From: Fimbriimonadaceae bacterium
Lineage (GTDB): Bacteria; Armatimonadota; Fimbriimonadia; Fimbriimonadales; Fimbriimonadaceae
Direction: 5' to 3'
Length of the DNA: 32,922 nucleotides
NCBI GenBank assembly: GCA_024710805.1
Contig: JANJUB010000149.1
Coordinates: forward strand, 1-32,922
Below, piece by piece: positions 22,972 through 29,812 of this stretch. A program made the position numbers and the translations under genes. Under the pieces are notes generated by a model. That model was not told where the DNA came from and searched no databases. It saw only the letters and a list, made by a program, of their open reading frames with translations. How positions within the stretch are numbered: the stretch's first letter is position 1; each line of letters begins with the position of its first letter.

Positions 22972-24621
22972 TCAGTCACCCTTAGGTGTCAGAGATCCCA
23001 TGGGCGGCACCGGAGGGTAGAAAGCAGCTGCCTTTTCGACGGCCTTCTTGGCCTCCTCCATCGCTCGCTTGGACTTCTCCGCCATCTTCTTCGCTTCTAG
23101 GTCGGTGTAGACCCAAGTCATCTCTTTGCGGAGCTGCTCTATGTGCTTCTTGAACTCCTCGCGCTCGGCAGCCGATGCCCAAGCCGCGATCTGTTCCAGA
23201 TGAGCCTCCGGCAGATGCTTGAGCTCCTTCAAGTCCTTCATGTCGGCCAGTTCGGTAAAGCTGTACGCGAAGGTCTCGGTGCGGACCCTTGTCTTCGGCG
23301 CAGAAGGTGCGATGGCCTTCTCATCGATCGCGACCACAACGAGGCGCGCTTCGCGGTCCTTCGACCCCGGAGCGAACGCCACCGAGTCTTCGACGGTCAC
23401 CCGGATCGTTGGCTCATGATCGCGCAACTCGACCACCGGTGGCGCGGGGGCCAAGGCTTCCGTCGGCTCCGGCTGGCTCGGCTTGGGCTTGACCTGCTTC
23501 ACGACGACCAACTTCTTGGCCTCCTTCTTCGGAGCTACAGCTGGCTTGGCTGGCTTGATCGCCGGCAGCGGGGCTAGGCCGGCATCCGTCGTGACGACGA
23601 TATCTTCGAGTTCGGCCGGGAGATCTTCGGCGGGCATGTTGAAGACGATCGGCGTCGGCTTACCTTTCACCACCAGGACATCCGCCTGAGGCAACTGAGG
23701 ACGAAGCCCGCCTACCGCCACCACTGCACCCATGGCCGCGGCCATCATTCCGAGGGCACCAACGGGCGTGAACCCGGCTCGGCGACTTTCGAGCGCGCTG
23801 GAAACGCGACGACTGAGCTGACCTTCGCGCATCAATGCCGTGCCCGCGATCGGTGTTCGACCGTGGCTCTTGGAACGTGCGATTTCGACCAATGCCGCGG
23901 CGTAGTCGGTGGCCTCGAGACCGGCGGCGATCACTCGCTCGTCGGCGGCGAGTTCGGCTTCGTCCTTGATGGCATGGGCGAGCCACCACACCAGCGGATG
24001 GCACCACAGCAGGGCGCGAACCGATGTCGCCAACCACTGCCAGCCACAGTCGAAGCGACGGATGTGGGCGGCTTCGTGCATGAGCGCGGCTTCGCGGTGG
24101 GCTTGGGGCCACGTTTCAAAGTCGTTCGGAACAACCACGCACGCCCGGCGAATGCCGAACGTCATCGGAGAGCCAATCGGAGCGAGCCTGAAATCGACCT
24201 GACGAGTGACGTCGAGTTTGGCCAACGCCTGATAAAGTTCGTCGGTGAGATCGTCTCCCGCCTGACGCGCGCGAGACCACAGGCGCACGAGCGCAACACC
24301 GCCCAAGGTCATTCGGAGGGCGAGCAAGACGGCAACCACGCCCCACACCCAGCTCCAGTTCGCGACTGGCGCGGCAGCCGCAATGGGAGCACCTTCAGCG
24401 GCCATCATCATGATCGGAGCGGGCTTCTCGGCCCAGGGAATGTCGAAACGGAACTGAGGCCCGGCCCAGATCCATACCGGGAGGGCGAGCAAGCCGAGGA
24501 CCGCGGTCCGCAGCCAAGCCGACCGCATCTGCGCTGATCGATGCTTGAGCACCCACCAACCGACAAGCGCAACACCCAGCAGCAAGGTCGCGCGAATCCC
24601 CAGATCGATCAGCTCGTTCAT
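22972..24621 (-). CDS. BlaR1/MecR1-type M56 membrane metallopeptidase
   Basis: 549 residues. Several N-terminal transmembrane helices (for example ATLLLGVALVGWWVLK and WVWGVVAVLLALRM) surround an M56 zinc peptidase with H182-E183-A-A-H186 in ALMHEAAHIRRFD. In known systems this protease senses an outside signal and cleaves, or triggers cleavage of, the cognate BlaI repressor. The C-terminal part, from about residue 320, is not a penicillin-binding domain: it is low-complexity, rich in Ala, Pro and Lys, with a coiled-coil-like end (EEFKKHIEQLRKEMTWVY). The signal is therefore unlikely to be a beta-lactam bound in the classical way. Overlaps the BlaI-like gene by four bases (ATGA). Confidence 0.87.
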   Translation of the reverse strand: MNELIDLGIRATLLLGVALVGWWVLKHRSAQMRSAWLRTAVLGLLALPVWIWAGPQFRFDIPWAEKPAPIMMMAAEGAPIAAAAPVANWSWVWGVVAVLLALRMTLGGVALVRLWSRARQAGDDLTDELYQALAKLDVTRQVDFRLAPIGSPMTFGIRRACVVVPNDFETWPQAHREAALMHEAAHIRRFDCGWQWLATSVRALLWCHPLVWWLAHAIKDEAELAADERVIAAGLEATDYAAALVEIARSKSHGRTPIAGTALMREGQLSRRVSSALESRRAGFTPVGALGMMAAAMGAVVAVGGLRPQLPQADVLVVKGKPTPIVFNMPAEDLPAELEDIVVTTDAGLAPLPAIKPAKPAVAPKKEAKKLVVVKQVKPKPSQPEPTEALAPAPPVVELRDHEPTIRVTVEDSVAFAPGSKDREARLVVVAIDEKAIAPSAPKTRVRTETFAYSFTELADMKDLKELKHLPEAHLEQIAAWASAAEREEFKKHIEQLRKEMTWVYTDLEAKKMAEKSKRAMEEAKKAVEKAAAFYPPVPPMGSLTPKGD

Positions 24622-25016
24622 GAAGTCCCCTTCTTCTTTGCCCTCGCGGCCTCGATCATCCGCGAAAGTCGGTCTAGTTCCGACTCGTCGATGTTCTGAT
24701 CCTTTTCACTGAGCAATGCCGACACCATCTCGGTGACGTTGCCCGCAAAGAACGTATCCACCACGCCGTGAAGAGCCGACTTGGCGGCCTCGTCACGCGG
24801 AGTGGAGGGTGTAAAGAAGTAGCGTACGCCCTCGGCTCGAACCGAGACGAGTTCTTTCTCGGTGAGCACGCGGAGCATCCCCCGAACGGCGGAGTACGTC
24901 GAGCCGTCGTTTAGCTCTTCTTGAACCTCGGCGGCCGTAGCTTCGCCCCGGCGGTAGAGGATCTCGAGGAGTTGACGTTCGCGGCGGCTGACATTCATGG
25001 TGGTACTTACGATCAT
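24618..25016 (-). CDS. BlaI/MecI/CopY-family repressor
   Basis: 132 residues with the family's winged helix: RRERQLLEILYRRGEATAAE, then STYSAVRGMLRVLTEKELVSV as the recognition helix and wing, and a C-terminal dimerisation helix after about residue 80. It should repress its own operon until the membrane peptidase partner inactivates it. ATG at 25016 has AAGGA directly against it; an in-frame ATG at 24998 (MNVSRRE) is an alternative start. The two genes form a two-gene unit. An inverted repeat at the start (25006-25068) may be its operator. Confidence 0.88.
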   Translation of the reverse strand: MIVSTTMNVSRRERQLLEILYRRGEATAAEVQEELNDGSTYSAVRGMLRVLTEKELVSVRAEGVRYFFTPSTPRDEAAKSALHGVVDTFFAGNVTEMVSALLSEKDQNIDESELDRLSRMIEAARAKKKGTS

Positions 25017-25068
25017 TCCTTGCGGGGCATGTTCCCGTTGTGCAAAGTTTTTCGCATTTTATCGTAAG
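25006..25068. promoter_or_regulatory. Inverted repeat around the BlaI-like gene start
   Basis: CTTACGAT (25006-25013) and ATCGTAAG (25061-25068) are perfect 8-bp inverted arms 47 bases apart; one arm lies in codons 2-4 and the other upstream in the promoter region. It does not match the classical BlaI box with its TACA/TGTA core, so the assignment as operator is tentative. Confidence 0.3.
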
Positions 25069-25169
25069 CCGAGGGGCTCTCCGAGGCTTTGGTCCCACCA
25101 TCGGCTGGCGCACCCTTGTAACGAATGGGCATGAGTTATGCGTTAAGTTGCACGTCGACAATGCTGTGG

Positions 25170-26438
25170 CTAGTCGTCGACTTCGTTGTCGCCCTTGCCT
25201 TCGCTGAACAGCCACGTCTTGTTGAACGCGATCTTCTCACTCGCCGTACCTCTCGCGCCCTCCATGCCCGCCAGGAAGATCGAGTTCTTGCCGAACTTCT
25301 GGTTGACCGTGTCCACCGCTCGGTTCAGCAAGTCGCGCTGCTCCGAGTCGTCGAACAGGCTCGGAGTCACATTGTTCGAGGGAGACAGATCGGCAAACCC
25401 CACTCCGACTTGGCGGGGCCGATCGAAATCCCGGCTCTCCCAAAGGCGAAGGAACTGGTCATTCACGGTCACTGTGTCGTTCGTCGCGTCTAGCCGCGTG
25501 TGGCCCTTCCAGCTACGATCGAAGCCGCGCACATGAACGGACATGAACGAGGCACGCAGTTCGCTGGCCCGCAGTCGCGCCGTCGCCTTCTGGATCAAGC
25601 GCAGCAGAACTTCGCGGCATCCCTGATCGGTGCGCAGTTCGGGAGGCAGCACGTGGGAGTGGCTGAGCGTCTTGGGTGGTGCCTCGTGCTCATCCAGCTC
25701 GTAGCCCCGAAGCAAGTACCACCATCGCTCGCCGACGATCGAGCCGAACGCCGCTCGCAACTCCTGCCGGCTCGTCGCAAACAGGCCGCCAACATCGAAG
25801 ATCCCGGCCGCATTGAGCCTCGCCTTCATTCTCACGTTGATGCCCGCGATCTCGGTGAGGGCCAGATGCTGAATCCGACCGGGTAGGTCGTCCCGTTGCA
25901 GGATCACCAGTCCGTCGGGCTTTTGCATATCGCTCGCCAACTTCGCAAGGAACGCGTTTGGGGCGATACCGATCGAGCACGTCATCACCTCGCCGACTTG
26001 CTCGCGGATCGTCCGCTTCATGCGGTGTGCCAGTTCGCGAGCTTGCCCAGGATCGCGCTCTTTCCCCAGGAGCCGAAACCGCATCTCGTCGATGCTCGAA
26101 ACTTTGTCTACGGGCAACACCGACTCGGCCGCCTCGATGATCGCATGATGGAAACGCACGTAGACCGGCGGCCTCGCGGGAACAACAACCAGGTCTGGGC
26201 ACATCCGCCGGGCGTCGCCCACGTTGGTCCCGGTGCGGATGCCGTACCGCTTGGCCTCGTAGCTGGCGGCGATTGCGCACGTGGAATCGGTCTCTACCGG
26301 CGCGACGATGATCGGGCGCCCCCGCAAGTCCGGGTTCTCTTGCTGCTCGCACGAGGCGAAGTAGGCGTTCAAATCCAAGAACAACACCCGTAAAGGGCGG
26401 TTGTCCTCGCGCTCGAATGGTAGAGAATCGTCTACCAT
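25170..26438 (-). CDS. Y-family translesion DNA polymerase (DinB/UmuC-like)
   Basis: A 422-residue error-prone polymerase. The palm has the first metal site in VLFLDLNAYFASCEQQ and the second in SSIDEMRFRL (catalytic D and E); the finger region AIAASYEAKRYGIRTGT and the IGIAPNAFLAKLASD block are standard. The helix-hairpin-helix (LALTEIAGINVRMKARL) and little-finger domain follow. A C-terminal TPSLFDD resembles a beta-clamp-binding motif, and the tail FGKNSIFLAGMEGARG resembles UmuC/DinB ends. Length equals UmuC. No RecA-like ImuA or umuD is adjacent. Only 14 bases follow the upstream hydrolase gene, but it has its own promoter-like element and an 11+11 inverted repeat at the start, so it is likely damage-regulated. 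Confidence 0.87.
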   Translation of the reverse strand: MVDDSLPFEREDNRPLRVLFLDLNAYFASCEQQENPDLRGRPIIVAPVETDSTCAIAASYEAKRYGIRTGTNVGDARRMCPDLVVVPARPPVYVRFHHAIIEAAESVLPVDKVSSIDEMRFRLLGKERDPGQARELAHRMKRTIREQVGEVMTCSIGIAPNAFLAKLASDMQKPDGLVILQRDDLPGRIQHLALTEIAGINVRMKARLNAAGIFDVGGLFATSRQELRAAFGSIVGERWWYLLRGYELDEHEAPPKTLSHSHVLPPELRTDQGCREVLLRLIQKATARLRASELRASFMSVHVRGFDRSWKGHTRLDATNDTVTVNDQFLRLWESRDFDRPRQVGVGFADLSPSNNVTPSLFDDSEQRDLLNRAVDTVNQKFGKNSIFLAGMEGARGTASEKIAFNKTWLFSEGKGDNEVDD

Positions 26439-26450
26439 TCGAAAAGTATA
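26414..26450 (-). promoter_or_regulatory. -10 element and inverted-repeat operator at the Y-family polymerase start
   Basis: On the minus strand TATACT (26445-26450) is followed by six bases and the ATG (26436-26438). Over the start lies a perfect inverted repeat with 11-base arms CGAATGGTAGA / TCTACCATTCG (26431-26441 and 26414-26424 on the plus strand) and a 6-base spacer. A repressor bound here would block initiation. CGAAT...ATTCG resembles the outer ends of some LexA boxes, but the identity of the repressor is inference. Confidence 0.6.
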
Positions 26451-26452
26451 CG

Positions 26453-28783
26453 CTACTTCTGCCAGAGCGGGGCTTCGCCCCAGAACCCGGCGCCGACCAC
26501 GCCGCCGATTCCTTCAGACCAGACGTTCGGGTTGAACACCGTCCAGTCGGGATATGCAACCCCCGCCGCAAACAGCGGTAGGCGATCCGTGGAGCGCATT
26601 CCCTTCAGGGTGGTGCCGCCGATCACCGCCACCATCCCGCCGCCGACTTCTGTGGCGAACAGGCAGCCGTAATCGCCCTCAAGATTTCGGTCGTCGATCT
26701 TGACCGCTCCGCGCCGAAGCGTGAGCGGCGCAGCGAGCTTGGTGGTCGCAAAAGCGGCGTTGGTGTCGGCGTTGCCGTAGAGCACCAGATTTCGGTTGCG
26801 CAGCGTATCTGCCCGGACGGCGGTGTCGGGAATCACATCAACCGCGCCGTTCCCGCGATACCACCATTGTTCGGCGTCGTAACGCGCCTTGTTGAACGAC
26901 CAGGCGTTCTCTTCTCGGGTGCCTTTCGTGCTGAAGACGAAGGCCATCTTGCGCTGCATCGCCTCCTTGAACGGGCCGGTTTGCATCGGACTTGCCGTCA
27001 CCGTTTTCCACGTGCCGTTGACCTTCTGCAGGTCGATGAAAGCGGCACGAGTGATCGGCGGTGGCACGATCTGGCCGTCGATCTCGCGGAGGCCGGCAAA
27101 GACTCGGATGGCCGCTACGTTCTCAGTCGTCATCTTTATGGTGCTGCCGTTGTCGACGACGTGGACGCGGCTGGGTTCGAGCTTCTTCTCTTGGCGTCGG
27201 ATCTCGACCATGTCCATCCGGCCGCTGATCGCGGGGTTCAGCGTCATGAACCGAAGCTCCCGCCCCTCGTTGGTCTTGACAAACCGAGTGAGCTCGGTCT
27301 TCTGGAACATCTCAAAGATAGGCGGCCAATCGACGCAGTCCGCCCCCGCCGAGCGATCTCCGTCCCACCAGTGGCCGGCACCCTTCTCCTCGTAGTAGCC
27401 GATCTCCTTGCCGATCTTGGCGAAGGCGTCGCGCATGGCTCGCGCCTCTCGTACCGGCACATTATCGTCGGCGTCACCATGCAGGATGTACACCTGCTGC
27501 GTGGCGTGGTTATCAAAGAGCCGCTCGGTGTCGGTCGGGGAGACAGCACGCTCGAAGAACGCCTCCATCGGCGTGGGATTCTGCGGACGCGGCTTGCCGA
27601 CGTAGGTGTAGAAGCTGCGCCAGCCCGCGCTCGGGGCAATTGCGGCAAAGCGATCCGGGAAGTGGGCGCCGAGCTGCCAAGTTCCGTGGCCGCCCATCGA
27701 GTGGCCGGTTAAGTAGGTTCGACGCCGATCGGTGCCGTACTTAGCCTGCACATGGTCCAGCACTTCCATGGCGTCCATCCGCCCCCAGTCTTCCCAGTCG
27801 AATCCATAGGGACGACGGTTGGTTGCGGCGACGACCCAGCACCAGTCCTTCGCGCTGTAGGCCTCGGCCTGACCCTGGGCTTCGACGGAAGCACCATGAA
27901 CCGTGAGCACGAGTGCAAGACCCTTATCCGGCTTGGTCGGCGGAACGACTGCGTAGTATTGAACGGACCCATCGATCGCACTGACGAACGTCTCGCGTCG
28001 GCTCTGCTCCGGTTTGCGAATGCGGATGCTGGGCGAAAAGGAGTCGCTCTGGCCGCCCGCGGTCAGTTGGAGGTTGAGGGCCGCCGATGAACCGGTCAGG
28101 CCCGTGCCGGGCGGAATTCGAAAGCCGACTTTGCGGATAGACAGCGGAGGAATCGAGGGGAGTGCCGTGGTTTCGGTGCGGCGATTCGGTAGGGTTGCCT
28201 TGAGTGTTCCCCCGGAAAGTGGAGCCTCGGAGCCGTTGACGACGATGACCGCGCCCCATTGGGTTTCGGGCTTGCCGTCGATGATATCAGGCAAGGTCAC
28301 GTCGTCCTTGTTGAAGACGACCGGCTTTGGCATCGGATCGAGGCTGACCTTGAGCCGCCCCCGACCGGTGGCGAAGAGAAGATTGTTCGTACCTCGCTGA
28401 AGTTTGATCGGCACCCGGTTGTAACCGTAGCCGTAGACATCGCCGCCGCGCAACTCCCCGTTGACATACGCGAGGTTGTGGCCGACCGCGTTCATCAGCA
28501 CCACCTCGGTTCGGGCGTGATCGAGCTTGAAAGAAGCGTAGCCACCCTGGAAAGGACGCCCCTCGAACCAGCCGTCCTTGTTCGCTTTCTGCTCTGTCCA
28601 GGTTCGGTTGGCCACCGCCTCGCCCGCCGACGGAGCCCGCCAGGCTCCATTTACGAACTGAAGCGCGACGGCGTCGGTAGGGAAGGGAATCCGCCCGCCT
28701 CGCCCGACGGACTCGATGGCAAGGCAGGTATCGAGTGTCGTCGGCATAGCGACGACGGAAAGAACCAACGGAATCCACGGCAT
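26453..28783 (-). CDS. Exported alpha/beta-hydrolase (prolyl-oligopeptidase/esterase type)
   Basis: A 776-residue exported serine hydrolase. Signal peptide (MPWIPLVLSVVAMPTTLDTC). The catalytic domain lies at about 275-480, with nucleophile S362 in LTGHSMGGHGTW, the acid probably in LHGDADDNVPV and the histidine in GAGHWWDGD. The N-terminal 250 residues are beta-rich (a jelly-roll-like LDHARTEVVLMNAVGHNLAY segment), and the last 200 residues (from about 560) are another beta domain of unknown role. It may be an esterase, polyhydroxyalkanoate or feruloyl depolymerase, or a peptidase; sequence alone does not decide. It is 13 bases downstream of the PEP-CTERM gene, probably in one unit, and its start codon sits in the 12-bp palindrome CGGCATATGCCG. 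Confidence 0.85.
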   Translation of the reverse strand: MPWIPLVLSVVAMPTTLDTCLAIESVGRGGRIPFPTDAVALQFVNGAWRAPSAGEAVANRTWTEQKANKDGWFEGRPFQGGYASFKLDHARTEVVLMNAVGHNLAYVNGELRGGDVYGYGYNRVPIKLQRGTNNLLFATGRGRLKVSLDPMPKPVVFNKDDVTLPDIIDGKPETQWGAVIVVNGSEAPLSGGTLKATLPNRRTETTALPSIPPLSIRKVGFRIPPGTGLTGSSAALNLQLTAGGQSDSFSPSIRIRKPEQSRRETFVSAIDGSVQYYAVVPPTKPDKGLALVLTVHGASVEAQGQAEAYSAKDWCWVVAATNRRPYGFDWEDWGRMDAMEVLDHVQAKYGTDRRRTYLTGHSMGGHGTWQLGAHFPDRFAAIAPSAGWRSFYTYVGKPRPQNPTPMEAFFERAVSPTDTERLFDNHATQQVYILHGDADDNVPVREARAMRDAFAKIGKEIGYYEEKGAGHWWDGDRSAGADCVDWPPIFEMFQKTELTRFVKTNEGRELRFMTLNPAISGRMDMVEIRRQEKKLEPSRVHVVDNGSTIKMTTENVAAIRVFAGLREIDGQIVPPPITRAAFIDLQKVNGTWKTVTASPMQTGPFKEAMQRKMAFVFSTKGTREENAWSFNKARYDAEQWWYRGNGAVDVIPDTAVRADTLRNRNLVLYGNADTNAAFATTKLAAPLTLRRGAVKIDDRNLEGDYGCLFATEVGGGMVAVIGGTTLKGMRSTDRLPLFAAGVAYPDWTVFNPNVWSEGIGGVVGAGFWGEAPLWQK

Positions 28784-28796
28784 ATGCCGGTTTTAC

Positions 28797-29540
28797 CTAG
28801 CGGTCGGTTCGTCGGGTTCGGCGTCGAAGCAGGTATCCGGTAGCGAGAGCCACCGCACCGAGGGTTGCCGGTTCCGGGACCACGGTATCGCCGCCATCGT
28901 CGATCGTGCCAATGATCAGACCGCCACCCAGGAGGCCGAAAAGCCACGGACCGATGCCGAGAGGGGTTCCAATGATCGGGATCGGACTCTCGGTGGTCGT
29001 GATGATCTCTTCGGGCATCTCGCTGAGGCGAGGAACTTCTGGGCTCATGGCGATCAGTTCTTCAAACTCCGAGAGTTCGTCGGGTTGCGCCTCAAGTTCG
29101 CGAAGCTCTTCCGTCACGCGGGCAGACAGCTTCGGTTCAGGATCCTTCGCCGACTCAGGCACCTTCGGACCTCGGGTCAACGGGTTGCCGCACTTGGCGA
29201 TCAGAATCGGGGTTCCGAACATATCGGCAAAGACGGGGGTGCCGAGCTTGAGCTTCTGCACGTGCATCTTGACGAACCCACCGGGAGGGATGCTGTACAC
29301 CTTGTAGGTTCCCGGGGCGGTCAAACGGGCCAGCGTCAGACCCGAGAAGTACGCGATCACCTCCTTGTGAGTCATCGCGAAGTGCCGTTGAAACCGATCG
29401 CTGACCTCGGAGTCATTTCGAACCTGGTTGAGGAGCTGGCTCGCGCTGGTGACCCGATGATTGAGGAAGGCGTTGCGATCCGGTCTTGCGACAGCCATGA
29501 CGGAGAGAACGCAGACCAAGATTGTGAGCAGTAATCGCAT
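28797..29540 (-). CDS. PEP-CTERM surface protein
   Basis: 247 residues from the ATG at 29540 (a GTG at 29549 would add three). Signal peptide MRLLLTILVCVLSVMAVA. A globular region of about 120 residues (from FLNHRVTSASQLLNQVRN to about LIAKCGNPLTRGPK) is not recognised. Then follow a Glu/Pro-rich linker and a glycine-rich hydrophobic segment (PLGIGPWLFGLLGGGLIIGT). The end is a PEP-CTERM signal (VPEPATLGAVALATGYLL followed by RRRTRR), which is processed by an exosortase-type enzyme and leaves the protein at the surface or in extracellular matrix. No exosortase gene lies in the window. It precedes the hydrolase gene by 13 bases. Confidence 0.82.
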   Translation of the reverse strand: MRLLLTILVCVLSVMAVARPDRNAFLNHRVTSASQLLNQVRNDSEVSDRFQRHFAMTHKEVIAYFSGLTLARLTAPGTYKVYSIPPGGFVKMHVQKLKLGTPVFADMFGTPILIAKCGNPLTRGPKVPESAKDPEPKLSARVTEELRELEAQPDELSEFEELIAMSPEVPRLSEMPEEIITTTESPIPIIGTPLGIGPWLFGLLGGGLIIGTIDDGGDTVVPEPATLGAVALATGYLLRRRTRRTDR

Positions 29541-29644
29541 TAAAATCACACTTGGGAGCCGGGACTATTCCCATTATTTTGACTCCCGCTGACTCTTCTA
29601 CGTTCCGCAAGAAGGATGCCATTCGCAGATTAGGAGGGGCCGTT

Positions 29645-29804
29645 TTAGGATCGCGCTGTGGTGAATTTAACGTTCAGCAAGCTGCGGATCTGGAGGAGGG
29701 TGAAGCCGATGAGAATCGTGCCCATCATCCAGGCTGCGGCGGTGGTTGGCCGGAACGCACGTTCTCGTGGCCGAGAGTTCCGGGCCTCGCAGCGGAATGG
29801 TCAT
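29645..29804 (-). pseudogene. Small membrane protein, apparently frameshifted
   Basis: Eight bases after the stop of the 564-residue gene, an ATG at 29804 opens a frame beginning MTIPLRGPELSAT with high-GC third codon positions. About 16 codons in, the GC3 pattern moves to the other frame, which reads RAFRPTTAAAWMMGTILIGF and continues LLQIRSLLNVKFTTARS with stop at 29645-29647; this contains a clear transmembrane helix. Neither frame alone looks complete: the first continues to 29667 as low-complexity sequence, and the second has no start codon before an internal ATG at 29728 (27 residues). A single-base insertion or deletion between about 29790 and 29755 would restore a protein of about 50 residues. 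It may be a real mutation, a sequencing error or programmed slippage. The next 95 bases up to 29550 hold no gene and presumably the promoter of the PEP-CTERM gene. Confidence 0.4.
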
Positions 29805-29812
29805 TCGGCGGC

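Noticed and set aside
25066-25089. AAGCC-GA-GG ... CC-GA-GGCTT hairpin before the BlaI-like gene
   Set aside because: The stem has an internal mismatch pair and no T tract follows on either strand, so I do not call it a terminator.
28777-28788. 12-bp palindrome CGGCATATGCCG over the start codon of the hydrolase gene
   Set aside because: A single short palindrome containing the common CATATG core inside a putative operon; no second site or promoter element supports an operator.
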